Assembly (NCBI GenBank): GCA_023435925.1
Contig: JAEZLF010000096.1
Coordinates: 1 to 49,722, forward strand
DNA from: Bacillota bacterium
GTDB taxonomy: Bacteria; Bacillota; Clostridia; Acetivibrionales; DTU013
Direction of reading: 5' to 3'
DNA: 49,722 bases
Shown here: positions 8,447-17,049 of the stretch, one piece after another
How the letters are laid out: each line of letters begins with the position of its first letter
Numbering within the stretch: the stretch's first letter is position 1
Notes under the pieces: generated by a model
What the model saw: only the letters and a program-made list of their open reading frames with translations
What the model was told of the DNA's origin: nothing
Database searches by the model: none
Program-made: the position numbers and the translations under genes

Positions 8447-10510
8447 TTAGAAGCCACCCGGTCCGCCGCCGGGCATTCCACCGCCACCGGGCATTCCACC
8501 GCCGCCCATCATGCCGCCGCCCATCATGTTGCTGTTTCTACTTCTAGCATTGTTACCAGAGGATGTCGCCGTACTTGTGCTTGTTTTCGGAAGTACAACC
8601 TCCTGTCCCTCCGTGAGCCCGTTGATGATTTCAATATACGTATCGTTGCTGATACCCGTTTCAACTTCTACCAAGACAGCATCCTCGTAATAGGAATCAC
8701 CGTTCGCTCTCCGAGCCGCTTTCATGAATCCGCTCTGTACTGCACTTACGGAAGTATTCCCCGCCTGACGGCTCTGGCTATTGCCATTCTGATCCGGCAT
8801 CCCTTGAGGAAAATCACCCTCCGGCGGTGCTCCCTGCGGCATATTTCCCTCCGGCGGTGCTCCCTGCGGCATATTTCCCATTATTCCGGAACCGGTGGTT
8901 CTGCCCGGACCTCCGCTAATAGCTCCTCCGCTTGTATTCCCGGGCCTTGACGGACGATTGGAGCTTCCCTGTCCGGATGATCCGCCTGGCCTTGTTCTGG
9001 AGCCGCTTTGACCTCCTGCCGTACCGCTCCGGCCATCCGATACGCTGCTTTGTCCGCTGTCACTCACAGCATCCTTAACATAAACAAAGCTTCTTCCCCC
9101 CATGGTTGTGACTGCTTCCAGCGGAACCATCAGAATATCTGACTTATTACTGATAATGATTTCGGCATCGATATTCATACCGGTCTTCAGCTTGCCTGCA
9201 GAATTATCATCGATTGCAATTGTGACCGGATATACAGTAACACCATTTGAACTGGTTCCTTCCATTGCCACCTTGCTCACTTTACCTGTCAGCGGTGTCG
9301 TCACTGTCTCTTCCAATGCATCTGCCGTTATAATAACTTCCTGACCTACAGCTAATTGGGCAATATCCAACTCATCGATGGATACGGAGAATTCCAGACG
9401 GTTCATATCGGATATAACCGCAAGTGTTTCCCCCTGCTTTACTGTGTCACCTTCGTTGGCAGAGCCAAGCTTCGTGATTGTACCGTCAAAAGGAGCCACA
9501 ATGGTAAAGTAGTCCAGCTGTTTTTGTTTAATCTCAAGCTGCGCTTTTAGATTATCCATTTTCATTTCATTGGAGGAAGAGGTCAGCAGCAAATCATCAT
9601 TTTCCATCTTCAATAGCACGTCGCCCGCATGAACAAATTCGTTTTCTCTGACATTCAAGCTGACAACCGTACCACCGGCGTCACTCTTTATGACCTTCTG
9701 ATTGACAAAAGATAGCTCACCGCTGTCCACACTGTCCAGTACAGTGTCACCTGCTGCAATTTCAGCAGTAGCCTTCATCCCTTCCTTTAGTGATCCCGGA
9801 TTATCGACCGTTATTTCAATGTTGTAAAGCTCGCCGCCCTTTGCGGTCGTATAGGAACTGTTGCTTTTATATGTAACGGTGCCTTCCACAGACTGCATGA
9901 GCTCCTGCAGATAAACCGTCGCCTTTTGTCCCAGTGTTACATTCTTTACGGAGGACCCGCTGAAAGGAAGAGTAACGCTTAGCTTTGATGTGTCTGTTAT
10001 AGACAGGATTGCTCCGCCCTTATTAACCGTATCGCCAAGCTTTACACTGATATTGGTAACCTGTCCGTTATAGGGCGCTTGAACAACCAGACCTGAAACA
10101 CTTTTATTGGTGCTGTCCAGTGTTAGTTGCATCTGATTGATACTGTTTTCTGCATTCTCAATTTCCAGCAGTGCATCTGTATTGTCGAGTACAAACAGCA
10201 CATCCCCTTTTTTTACCTGGTCTCCTTCTTTAATATTGATTTGCTCCAGCGTGGCAGTAACTTTAGGAGAAAGCTCACTTCGATAAGAAGATTGGATCGG
10301 TGCTGAACCCGCTATGCTATCGGTCAGTGTCCCTCTGATAACCTTCGTTGTCCGTTGGGTTGTTGAACCTGCGGACTTGCTGTTTCTTGCCTGAACAAAT
10401 ATGTAGGCGCCTCCTGCCAGTAACGCTGCAACAAGGCAAAAGGCAATCAATCGGATTGTTTTCTTTTTCCTAAAGATGTTTGTCTTTGAACCCGGTGTGA
10501 CTGTATTCAT
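8447..10510 (-). CDS. Membrane-fusion/adaptor protein of MacAB-like exporter, tandem-duplicated
   Basis: Membrane-anchored adaptor linking the permease to the envelope. A basic N-terminus and one membrane helix (LIAFCLVAALLAGGAYIFV) precede two consecutive adaptor modules. Module one spans about residues 60-270 (lipoyl half INIKEGDQVKKGDVLFVLD, second half VQAPYNGQVTNISVKLGD, then a beta-barrel). Module two spans about residues 275-480 (SDAGGTVVSLNVRENEFVHAGD, VAPFDGTITKLGSANEGD, barrel). A low-complexity Ser/Gly/Arg/Pro linker follows, with two exact copies of the ten-residue unit GNMPQGAPPE (second reading at the DNA level 8817-8876), and the protein ends in a Gly/Met tail (NMMGGGMMGGGGMPGGGG). 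At 687 residues it is far longer than usual adaptors of 350-450. GGAGG seven bases upstream supports the start. First gene of the operon. Confidence 0.9.
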   Translation of the reverse strand: MNTVTPGSKTNIFRKKKTIRLIAFCLVAALLAGGAYIFVQARNSKSAGSTTQRTTKVIRGTLTDSIAGSAPIQSSYRSELSPKVTATLEQINIKEGDQVKKGDVLFVLDNTDALLEIENAENSINQMQLTLDSTNKSVSGLVVQAPYNGQVTNISVKLGDTVNKGGAILSITDTSKLSVTLPFSGSSVKNVTLGQKATVYLQELMQSVEGTVTYKSNSSYTTAKGGELYNIEITVDNPGSLKEGMKATAEIAAGDTVLDSVDSGELSFVNQKVIKSDAGGTVVSLNVRENEFVHAGDVLLKMENDDLLLTSSSNEMKMDNLKAQLEIKQKQLDYFTIVAPFDGTITKLGSANEGDTVKQGETLAVISDMNRLEFSVSIDELDIAQLAVGQEVIITADALEETVTTPLTGKVSKVAMEGTSSNGVTVYPVTIAIDDNSAGKLKTGMNIDAEIIISNKSDILMVPLEAVTTMGGRSFVYVKDAVSDSGQSSVSDGRSGTAGGQSGSRTRPGGSSGQGSSNRPSRPGNTSGGAISGGPGRTTGSGIMGNMPQGAPPEGNMPQGAPPEGDFPQGMPDQNGNSQSRQAGNTSVSAVQSGFMKAARRANGDSYYEDAVLVEVETGISNDTYIEIINGLTEGQEVVLPKTSTSTATSSGNNARSRNSNMMGGGMMGGGGMPGGGGMPGGGPGGF
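8817..8876. repeat. Exact 30-bp tandem repeat, two units
   Basis: Units 8817-8846 and 8847-8876 are identical. They are in frame in the adaptor gene and encode a ten-residue proline/glycine/methionine-rich repeat. Confidence 0.95.
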
Positions 10511-10528
10511 CTATTTACCTCCCAAATT

Positions 10529-10550
10529 AAGGCAACCGCTTGCCTTTTTT
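10529..10550. other. Stem-loop in leader of adaptor operon
   Basis: AAGGCAA (10529-10535), a four-base loop and TTGCCTT (10540-10546) form a perfect seven-pair stem followed by T residues on the plus strand. It lies between the adaptor start codon and its promoter region, just upstream of the ribosome binding site. On the plus strand it has terminator form; on the minus strand it is a leader hairpin. Confidence 0.55.
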
Positions 10551-10569
10551 CCCATTTTTACATATGAAA

Positions 10570-10587
10570 CTTAAAATTACCTTAAAA
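10570..10587. promoter_or_regulatory. Direct repeat, probable OmpR-type regulator site
   Basis: CTTAAAA occurs at 10570-10576 and 10581-10587, an 11-base period as expected for tandem binding of an OmpR/PhoB-family dimer. It lies between the adaptor operon and the divergent response-regulator gene, so it is a candidate site for that regulator. Binding is inferred from spacing only. Confidence 0.5.
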
Positions 10588-10736
10588 ACATTGGCTTCAA
10601 TGCGCTTTAAATGTGAACAATCTGTAAATTCAAATTCTAATGAACTTTAAAGAAAAGTGATGTAAAATAGATAGATAAGCTGCAGAAATGGTACCGGGAG
10701 GATATTTTTGCAACGCATATACATAGGAGTAAGAAT

Positions 10737-11420
10737 ATGAGAATCCTTTTGGTAGAAGATGAAGAAAGGTTATCGGAAGCACTTGCTTATATATTGAAAA
10801 AAAACAGATATGCTGTTGACACAGCACTGGATGGTATTACCGGGCAGGATCTGGCTGAAACCGGAATACACGATATCATTATCCTGGATAGGATGCTGCC
10901 GGAACGGGATGGTATGACGATTCTCAGGAATATTCGCGCCCAGGGTATCAAAACTCCGGTTCTGTTTCTTACAGCAAAAGATACTATTGCAGACAGAGTG
11001 GAGGGTTTGGATGCCGGTGCGGATGACTATCTTATCAAGCCTTTTTCGACAGACGAACTACTGGCAAGGATACGGGCACTGGGGCGCAGGCAAGCCGGGT
11101 TAATTGACAGTGAATGCCTGCAAGCCGATTCTCTCATATTGCATCCAACACTCGGAGAGGTTGAATGCGAAGGTCAGACTGTTAAGCTGACAATGAAGGA
11201 ATCTCAACTATTAGAGCTGCTTCTGCGCAACAAAGGACAGGTCATTACCCGCGAGCAAATACTTGACCGGATTTGGGGACTTGATTGCGAAGTTGAAATG
11301 AACAATGTCGAAATATATGTGTATTATCTGCGAAAGAAGCTGGAGCCCATTACCAGCAGGATCGTGATCGAAACAATCCGCGGTATCGGTTATTGTCTGA
11401 AGGTGATAAGCAATGTTTAA
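10737..11420 (+). CDS. OmpR-family response regulator
   Basis: DNA-binding response regulator of 227 residues. The receiver domain starts MRILLVEDEERL with the acidic pair at positions 8-9, the phosphoacceptor aspartate at about residue 51 (DIIILDRMLPERDG), threonine in LFLTAKD and lysine in LIKPFSTDELLARI. The winged-helix output domain follows (LTMKESQLLELLLRNKGQVITREQIL, seen as KESQLLELLLRNKGQ and WGLDCEVEMNNVEIYVYYLR). A near-consensus AGGAG precedes the ATG. The gene overlaps the histidine kinase gene by eight bases. It faces the MacAB-like operon and probably controls it, a common arrangement for antimicrobial-peptide exporters in Bacillota. Confidence 0.95.
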   Translation: MRILLVEDEERLSEALAYILKKNRYAVDTALDGITGQDLAETGIHDIIILDRMLPERDGMTILRNIRAQGIKTPVLFLTAKDTIADRVEGLDAGADDYLIKPFSTDELLARIRALGRRQAGLIDSECLQADSLILHPTLGEVECEGQTVKLTMKESQLLELLLRNKGQVITREQILDRIWGLDCEVEMNNVEIYVYYLRKKLEPITSRIVIETIRGIGYCLKVISNV

Positions 11421-12654
11421 GAGAGTGAAGCTTCAACTAATTATGATCAATATATCTGTTGTCGGCATTATTTTGCTGGTTTTTTTGTCAGGCATATACA
11501 TATTAATGAAGGAAAATACGGAAAGACAGTCCAAGCAGCTTCTTTACTCAGTCGCTTCGGAAGCCAGAAAATTCAATCAACGAAGAAATATACCCCCATT
11601 GATGCGGCATTGGGGTAATGTTTTCTATGTCCGATACAATTCGGCCGGTGAAATGATAGGCCAGTCCGGAGAACTGCCTGTTACTTCGGATGAACTTAAC
11701 ACAATGCTCAACAAGGTGTTTCCGCAGGAAAACAACCTGGGTTTGATAAAATTAGGAGCTGACACCTTCCGGTATTTTAGAAGTTTCCCGCCTGATTTAA
11801 GGGATGTCACCATCGTTTTTCTGAGCACACGATCCGAGGAGGAAACACTTAGCAGGCTTGGAACGATACTGATATCCATTGGACTGGCAGGCTTGATACT
11901 GGTGTTTTTCTCCAGCCTGTTTCTTGCCGACAAAGCGCTGATCCCCATAAAAAAATCCTGGGATAGGCAAAAAAGATTCGTAGCTGACGCTTCTCATGAA
12001 CTAAGGTCTCCTCTGACCGTGATGCAAACAAGTCTGGAACTTGTAATGGGAAATAGGGATGAGACGGTTGAAAGCCAGTACAAATGGCTGGAAAATATTC
12101 AAACCGAAAACAGACGCATGACAAAGCTGGTCAATGATTTGCTTTTGCTGGCTCGGGCAGATTCCGATCAGCAAATGATCCAAAAAAGCTTGTTTCCGCT
12201 TCATGAAACAATCCGGTCCGTTGTTGAATCCTATGAATCAGTAGCTGCAAAGAAAAGCATTCATTTGGAGCTGAAGCAGGCGGATGAAGCTGACTTCTTC
12301 GGAGATGAAAACAGGCTGAAGCAGCTCACCGTTATATTAATTGATAATGCAATTAAATACACTTCTTCAGGAGGCAGCGCAACTGTCAGTCTGAAAAAGC
12401 TTGACAACCATATTGAGCTGCTTGTCAGCGATACCGGCGAAGGTATTGACACTGAACATCTGGATAAGATTTTCGAACGCTTTTACAGAGCCGATAAAGC
12501 CCGGTCAAGGGAAAGCGGTGGAACCGGTCTCGGCCTTTCTATCGCCAAATGGATTGTGAAAGAACATAAAGGAACAATTTCTGTAAGCAGCAAGCCCGGC
12601 GAAGGGAGCACCTTTAAAGTACTGCTCCCGATCATACAGCGGAAATCCTGCTGA
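11413..12654 (+). CDS. Sensor histidine kinase
   Basis: Membrane histidine kinase of 413 residues, partner of the overlapping response regulator. Two membrane helices (about residues 10-30 and 155-178) bracket an extracytoplasmic sensor of about 120 residues with no recognised fold. The HisKA box is RFVADASHELRSPLTVM with the phosphoaccepting histidine near residue 197. ATP-binding motifs follow: N box VILIDNAIKYT, G1 DTGEGID, F box IFERFYRADKAR and G2 GGTGLGLSIAKWI. The overlap with the regulator (ATG inside its last codons, with AAGGTGAT as ribosome binding site) indicates translational coupling. The sensed signal is unknown. Confidence 0.94.
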   Translation: MFKRVKLQLIMINISVVGIILLVFLSGIYILMKENTERQSKQLLYSVASEARKFNQRRNIPPLMRHWGNVFYVRYNSAGEMIGQSGELPVTSDELNTMLNKVFPQENNLGLIKLGADTFRYFRSFPPDLRDVTIVFLSTRSEEETLSRLGTILISIGLAGLILVFFSSLFLADKALIPIKKSWDRQKRFVADASHELRSPLTVMQTSLELVMGNRDETVESQYKWLENIQTENRRMTKLVNDLLLLARADSDQQMIQKSLFPLHETIRSVVESYESVAAKKSIHLELKQADEADFFGDENRLKQLTVILIDNAIKYTSSGGSATVSLKKLDNHIELLVSDTGEGIDTEHLDKIFERFYRADKARSRESGGTGLGLSIAKWIVKEHKGTISVSSKPGEGSTFKVLLPIIQRKSC

Positions 12655-12698
12655 TTCCTTCATCGCAGGCCCTGTCATTTCTTTAAGCGCAAGCCCTG

Positions 12699-13634
12699 CT
12701 ATTGGAAGTGCTCAGCTACCATTTCCTCTGTCTTTTCCCGGTCATAGATATAGTACCACTTTTCTCCAATCATTTTGCTCTCTCCCGGTAATGTAAATGT
12801 CTCGATATTCTCACTTTTAATTTTACCGGCCTTCGTAACATATTGAGCAATGTCAGTAAGTGTGATATTTGTTTTCACATACCGATCCATGATTTGAAAC
12901 AGCTCATCCACTCTGGATATATATTTAATATGGATCTTCTGTTCCATCAGTGCCTTTATAAAATCCTGCTGCATCTTTATCCTGTCAATATCCCCCTCTG
13001 TATACCCCTGACCCTTCAAATTACCCTTCCGATACCGCACCAATTGCTCCGCTTTTTTTCCATCCAGCAGCTGCATGCCTTTTTTAAGATGTATGTGAAG
13101 GTCCTGGGTCGGGTCGTCATAATTCATCCGGAAGGGCACATAAAAAGATACGCCTCCCAATAGATCAATGGTTTTACGGAAACCCTCGAAATTCATTGTG
13201 ATATAGTAATGCACAGGTAATCCCGTTATCTCTGTGATCTTCTGGGCAACCTGTTTTTCCCTTCCGGAGGAGTACAGTGCATTGATCCTGTCATAGCTGT
13301 CTTTTCGACGAACCCTGGTGTCTCTTGCTATGGACATGAGCTTCAATCCTGAAGTTTCCGGATCAAAATGAAAGAGCATCATGACATCACATCTTGTTTC
13401 ATCCTTATCTAGGCCAAGCACCAGTAAATTCACCGGCTCATCCCTGCTTACACTGCTTTCAAGGCGACTGAGTTCCAGTTCTGTTGAAGAACCTTGTCCA
13501 GTTCGTTCGCTGATTGGTACAGGAGCAGGGGTACGCTCGCCATCCTCTGTTTTCAGGATAACGGTCATTCCACCGGCGAACATAAAAAGGAGCAAAACAA
13601 CGCAGACTGTGAAAAAAAATCTAGTTACCCGCAT
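12699..13634 (-). CDS. LytR-CpsA-Psr (LCP) family cell-wall ligase
   Basis: Membrane-anchored enzyme that, in this family, transfers lipid-linked glycopolymers to peptidoglycan outside the cell. An N-terminal helix (FFFTVCVVLLLFMFAGGM) is followed by a short linker and the LCP domain from NLLVLGLDKDETRCDVM. Conserved residues are visible in LMSIARDTRVRR, NALYSSGRE, GLPVHYYITMNFEGF, the LLDGKKAEQLVRYR segment and GDIDRIKMQQDFIKAL. The ATG at 13634 is chosen for GAGG six bases upstream; MN is added if the frame is taken to 13640. It lies downstream of dapL on the same strand, which fits a cell-wall theme, but 100 bases separate them. Teichoic-acid-like or capsule polymer as cargo is inference. 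Confidence 0.93.
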   Translation of the reverse strand: MRVTRFFFTVCVVLLLFMFAGGMTVILKTEDGERTPAPVPISERTGQGSSTELELSRLESSVSRDEPVNLLVLGLDKDETRCDVMMLFHFDPETSGLKLMSIARDTRVRRKDSYDRINALYSSGREKQVAQKITEITGLPVHYYITMNFEGFRKTIDLLGGVSFYVPFRMNYDDPTQDLHIHLKKGMQLLDGKKAEQLVRYRKGNLKGQGYTEGDIDRIKMQQDFIKALMEQKIHIKYISRVDELFQIMDRYVKTNITLTDIAQYVTKAGKIKSENIETFTLPGESKMIGEKWYYIYDREKTEEMVAEHFQ

Positions 13635-13733
13635 ATTCAACCTCGGATGTTTATATATTGATATGTTGAGTAACTGTGAAGAAATCTATTCATTTTTACC
13701 GAACAAGGACGAAATCTTTGAAAAACGTTTATC

Positions 13734-14975
13734 TCAAAGCATTAATCTTGTCCGGATACGCTCCACTGCTTTTTCCGTATTTTCTCTGTTCCCGAAGGCA
13801 GTTAGCCTGAAATAGCCCTGACCGCTGGGGCCAAAGCCTGATCCAGGCGTGCCGAGAATATTTGCCTCTTCCAGCAGCTTATCAAAGAAATCCCATGAAT
13901 CCATGTTGTTTGGTGTTTTCAGCCAGATGTAAGGTGCATTGATTCCCCCAAAAACCTGAAAACCCAGATCGAGCAGCCCTTTGCGAATGATGGAAGCATT
14001 TGTCATATAATAATCAATGACCGCCTTGACCTGTTTCTTTCCTTCCTCACTGTATACAGCCTCCGCTGCCTTTTGAATCATATAGGCAACCCCGTTAAAC
14101 TTCGTTGTCTGCCTCCTATACCAAAGCTTATTCAACGACACAGGCTCTCCCTTTGAATCTTCAGCCATAAGCGACTTTGGAATAACCGTATACGCGCATC
14201 TTGTACCTGTAAAGCCGGCAGTCTTCGAAAAGCTTCTGAATTCAATCGCTACATCCTTTGCCCCTTCCACCTCATAGATACTGTGCGGCACATCCTGCTC
14301 GGAGATATAAGCCTCATATGCAGAGTCATATAAGATAATACACTTATTTGCTTTTGCAAAATCCACCCATCTTTTAAGCTGAGCTAAAGTTAGCGCAGTA
14401 CCGGTAGGGTTATTGGGGAAGCAGAGGTAGATCAGATCTACCTTCTGAGTGGGTAATTCCGGTGAAAATCCATTTTCTATGGTACAGGGCATATAAACCA
14501 CGTTGCTGAATCTGCCGCTCTCCCTGTTATAAATTCCTGTTCTTCCCGCCATCACATTGCTGTCAAGATAAACCGGGTATACCGGGTCTGTCAGTGCAAT
14601 GATATTATCGATACCAAAAATCTCCTGGATATTGGCGGTATCACTTTTGGCACCATCGCTGATGAATATCTCATCCATCTCCAGCGAAATGCCCCTGGCT
14701 TTGTAATCATTTTCTATAATAGCATGGATGAGAAAATGGTAACCGTACCCATCCGGCCCATAGCCTTTGAAAGTCTTTTCATCTGCCATTTCATCCACTG
14801 CATTGTGAAGGCTTTTAATGATTTCAGGCTGCAGCGGCTTCGTAACATCTCCTATACCAAGCCTGATGATCTCCTTTTCAGGGTGTGCTTTTATATAGCT
14901 GTCTCTTCTCCTTGCCACCTCAGCAAAAAGATAACTTCCAGGTAATCTCATATAGTATTCATTAATAATCGCCAT
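13734..14975 (-). CDS. dapL: LL-diaminopimelate aminotransferase
   Basis: PLP-dependent class I/II aminotransferase that makes LL-diaminopimelate directly from tetrahydrodipicolinate and glutamate, bypassing the acylated intermediates. The N-terminus (NEYYMRLPGSYLFAEVARR) and IIRLGIGDVTKPLQP match DapL closely. The substrate loop GYGPDGYGYHFL, the YLCFPNNPTGTAL motif and the PLP-lysine motif EFRSFSKTAGFTGTRCAY are intact. Length of 413 residues is normal. The ATG at 14975 follows a G-rich site (GGGGGGA) at good spacing; the alternative at 14993 adds MVGGRR. It is paired with dapF upstream on the same strand, completing the route to meso-diaminopimelate for peptidoglycan and lysine. Confidence 0.96.
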   Translation of the reverse strand: MAIINEYYMRLPGSYLFAEVARRRDSYIKAHPEKEIIRLGIGDVTKPLQPEIIKSLHNAVDEMADEKTFKGYGPDGYGYHFLIHAIIENDYKARGISLEMDEIFISDGAKSDTANIQEIFGIDNIIALTDPVYPVYLDSNVMAGRTGIYNRESGRFSNVVYMPCTIENGFSPELPTQKVDLIYLCFPNNPTGTALTLAQLKRWVDFAKANKCIILYDSAYEAYISEQDVPHSIYEVEGAKDVAIEFRSFSKTAGFTGTRCAYTVIPKSLMAEDSKGEPVSLNKLWYRRQTTKFNGVAYMIQKAAEAVYSEEGKKQVKAVIDYYMTNASIIRKGLLDLGFQVFGGINAPYIWLKTPNNMDSWDFFDKLLEEANILGTPGSGFGPSGQGYFRLTAFGNRENTEKAVERIRTRLML

Positions 14976-15067
14976 TCTTCGTCCCCCCACCATTCATAAT
15001 GTTATGCAGGATTTCCTGCATTTTCAATGTTATTGCGCATCTGTGCTCGTTATAACACATCAGTTCA

Positions 15068-15100
15068 AAGAAAATTTTTCGTTTATAGAAAAATTTTCTT
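15068..15100. repeat. Perfect AT-rich inverted repeat between dapF and dapL
   Basis: AAGAAAATTTTT (15068-15079) and AAAAATTTTCTT (15089-15100) form a perfect 12-pair stem with a nine-base loop in the 137-base gap between dapF and dapL. The low GC content makes it a poor terminator; an operator or mRNA processing element is equally possible. Confidence 0.55.
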
Positions 15101-15112
15101 ACCTCAACCTCG

Positions 15113-15940
15113 TTATATTTCACCCTCAAACACCTTAACTGCCGGACCTGTCATATACACATGGTTGTCGTTCTCATTCCACTCTACCGTAAGGTCGCCT
15201 CCCAGCAGCTTTACAGTCACCTTCCTGTCACACAGGCCGTTTAGAACTGTTGCTACAGTCACTGCACAGGCTCCGGTACCACAGGCCAGCGTCTCGCCGG
15301 CTCCGCGTTCCCAAACCCGCATTTTCAGTGTTTTGCGGTCGATAACCTCGACAAACTCACTGTTTATCTTCCTGGGATAGAGCTCATGAGTCTCCATAAC
15401 AGGGCCGTATACCTCCAGCGGGAACCCATCCACATTGTCGATATAAGCCACTGCATGGGGATTTCCCATCGATACGCAGGTGACATGAAATACCCTGTCT
15501 TTTATAGTTACCGGCTCGGATATAAAAAGCTCTTTCGTGCTTTGAACCGGTATATTGGCAGGCTTCAGCACCGGCTCACCCATATCCACTCGAACCTGCT
15601 CAACCCTGCCGTCTTCAACCGTAAGCCACAGCTTCTTTATACCTGCAAGAGTTTCCAGCGTAAGGGCTGTTTTATCTGTAAGTCCGTTGTCATAGACGTA
15701 TTTACCGACACATCTGCTGGCATTCCCGCACATTTCAGCTTCAGAGCCGTCTGAATTGAACATTCTCATCCTAAAGTCGGCTACCTCTGAAGGCATGATA
15801 AGTACAAGTCCATCTGATCCAATCCCGAAATGCCTGTCACTGAGCCGTTTTGACAAATCTTCCGGATCATCCGGGCATTCCTTCATACAGTTGAAATATA
15901 TATAGTCATTTCCCAAACCATGCATTTTAGTAAATCTCAT
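15113..15940 (-). CDS. dapF: Diaminopimelate epimerase
   Basis: Cofactor-independent epimerase converting LL- to meso-diaminopimelate. The N-terminus MRFTKMHGLGNDYIYFNC is diagnostic. Both catalytic cysteines are present, in EMCGNASRCVGKY (about residue 75) and ETLACGTGACAVTVA (about residue 220). Other motifs: FNSDGSEAEMCGN, MGNPHAVAYID and MRVWERGAGETLACG. Of the 276 residues none appears missing. The ATG at 15940 is taken because GGAGG is eight bases upstream; the longer frame adds ten residues without similarity. It precedes dapL, forming a two-gene diaminopimelate unit. Confidence 0.96.
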   Translation of the reverse strand: MRFTKMHGLGNDYIYFNCMKECPDDPEDLSKRLSDRHFGIGSDGLVLIMPSEVADFRMRMFNSDGSEAEMCGNASRCVGKYVYDNGLTDKTALTLETLAGIKKLWLTVEDGRVEQVRVDMGEPVLKPANIPVQSTKELFISEPVTIKDRVFHVTCVSMGNPHAVAYIDNVDGFPLEVYGPVMETHELYPRKINSEFVEVIDRKTLKMRVWERGAGETLACGTGACAVTVATVLNGLCDRKVTVKLLGGDLTVEWNENDNHVYMTGPAVKVFEGEI

Positions 15941-16102
15941 TTTTGCAACCTCCGACATCGAATCCTGCATATTTATAAATATTATATCACAACTTTTTAT
16001 CAGTACAATAAACAGATGAAAATTTTTGAAAGAGAATTTATACCGAAATTGTGCTATACTAAATAATATGTTTGTTATGATAAAAAAGAGCAGAAGGTTG
16101 AT

Positions 16103-16543
16103 ATGATTTACAGCGGTATGGTTGAAAAGCTTAAAAATTCAAAATATTTTTCCCGTTTCTTAACTCCTGAGTTTCTGGGGCAATTTATACGATATATTGT
16201 CACAGGACTCACCAGTGCTACCATAGAATTCTCACTGCTATTCCTGTTTAAAGACGTTGCAGAATTATCTATTCTTACAGCTAATTCCATTGCACTTTCC
16301 ATAGTGTTCTGGATCAATTTTCTTATGAACCGACTCTGGTCCTTCAAATCAAAGGCAAACCTGAAAAAACAGTTAGCCATGTATCTGGTGCTTTTTGTAT
16401 TCAACCTGGGTGCCTCAGATCTTATGATGTACCTTCTGACGACAAGGCTTGGCCTGCAGTATTTGCTTGCGAAGGTATTTGCCGTCGGTGCTGTCGTATG
16501 CTGGAACTTCATTTTATACAGAAAAGTGATCTATAAAACATGA
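16103..16543 (+). CDS. GtrA family membrane protein
   Basis: Small four-helix membrane protein of 146 residues in the GtrA family, thought to help move lipid-linked sugars across the membrane for surface glycan modification. The first helix carries the typical FIRYIVTGLTSATIEFSLLF, the second ANSIALSIVFWINFLMNRLW with the conserved asparagine and tryptophan, and the last helix ends CWNFILYRKVIYK. It is a single gene here, divergent from dapF and convergent with tRNA-Tyr, with no glycosyltransferase next to it. AAGG lies seven bases before the ATG, and a TATACT element is found about 40 bases upstream. Confidence 0.88.
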   Translation: MIYSGMVEKLKNSKYFSRFLTPEFLGQFIRYIVTGLTSATIEFSLLFLFKDVAELSILTANSIALSIVFWINFLMNRLWSFKSKANLKKQLAMYLVLFVFNLGASDLMMYLLTTRLGLQYLLAKVFAVGAVVCWNFILYRKVIYKT

Positions 16544-16627
16544 GATGCGTATACTATGTTGCAGAAACAATATATTACGCTGCGAAAGAAACTAGCCGTA
16601 ACAGCTGCCGACTTCTCTGAAAATGTC

Positions 16628-16652
16628 AAAAAGCCCTTGCATTGCAAAGACT
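16628..16652 (-). terminator. Terminator of tRNA-Tyr
   Basis: Nine-pair stem (16632-16640 with 16644-16652, two G-U pairs on the minus strand) followed by TTTTT on the minus strand, ten bases beyond the CCA of the tRNA. Confidence 0.8.
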
Positions 16653-16661
16653 TTTCAATAA

Positions 16662-16746
16662 TGGTGGAGGGGGATGGATTTGAACCATCGAAGTCACTGA
16701 CAACAGATTTACAGTCTGCCCCCTTTGGCCACTCGGGAACCCCTCC
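16662..16746 (-). tRNA. tRNA-Tyr (GTA anticodon)
   Basis: An 85-base class II tRNA on the minus strand. Acceptor GGAGGGG pairs with CCCCTCC, discriminator A and CCA are encoded. The anticodon loop reads CTGTAAA with GTA, and a long variable arm (about 14 bases) follows, as in bacterial tyrosine tRNAs. The T loop is GGTTCAAATCC. Confidence 0.97.
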
Positions 16747-16830
16747 ATAGACTATTTGCTTTTCACGGGTTCTTTCGAACCAATACAAGTATTTGTTTTG
16801 TCCGTGCTCTTTCGAACCGGCGCAAGATAT

Positions 16831-16860
16831 ATATTACATTACAGTGTGCAGCTTTGTCAA
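16831..16860 (-). promoter_or_regulatory. Promoter of tRNA-Tyr
   Basis: On the minus strand TTGACA (16860-16855), 18 bases, then TAATAT (16836-16831). The -35 box is perfect. The start would be near 16824, about 78 bases before the tRNA. Between promoter and tRNA two copies of CTTTCGAACC occur (within 16765-16822), one inside the small hairpin GGTTCTTTCGAACC. Confidence 0.7.
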
Positions 16861-17049
16861 GTATATTCCTGCTTTTTATCCTCATGTTTTTTTTGGTAGC
16901 GAATTGCAGAAGTAAATTCTACCTCATAGAGAAATATAGAACTTAATCGTACAAATGGCATTGATATACTCCAGAAGCTGCTCCGGCGAGCCGACAACAT
17001 GAACGGCGACCATGCAGTCGGCTTTGAGATTGCCCCAGGTGGCGGTCAA

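Noticed and set aside
6384..10510. SLH gene as fourth gene of the exporter operon
   Set aside because: A 145-base gap with two stem-loops separates them and the SLH gene has its own terminator; cotranscription cannot be shown.
10630..10827. Minus-strand frame of 65 codons over the response-regulator start
   Set aside because: Covers the promoter and first codons of a clear gene on the plus strand, with no start signal; considered chance.
14976..15112. Lysine riboswitch before the dap genes
   Set aside because: The gap between dapF and dapL is too short and shows only an AT-rich palindrome; the region upstream of dapF is also too short for the lysine aptamer before the divergent GtrA gene, and no conserved core was seen.
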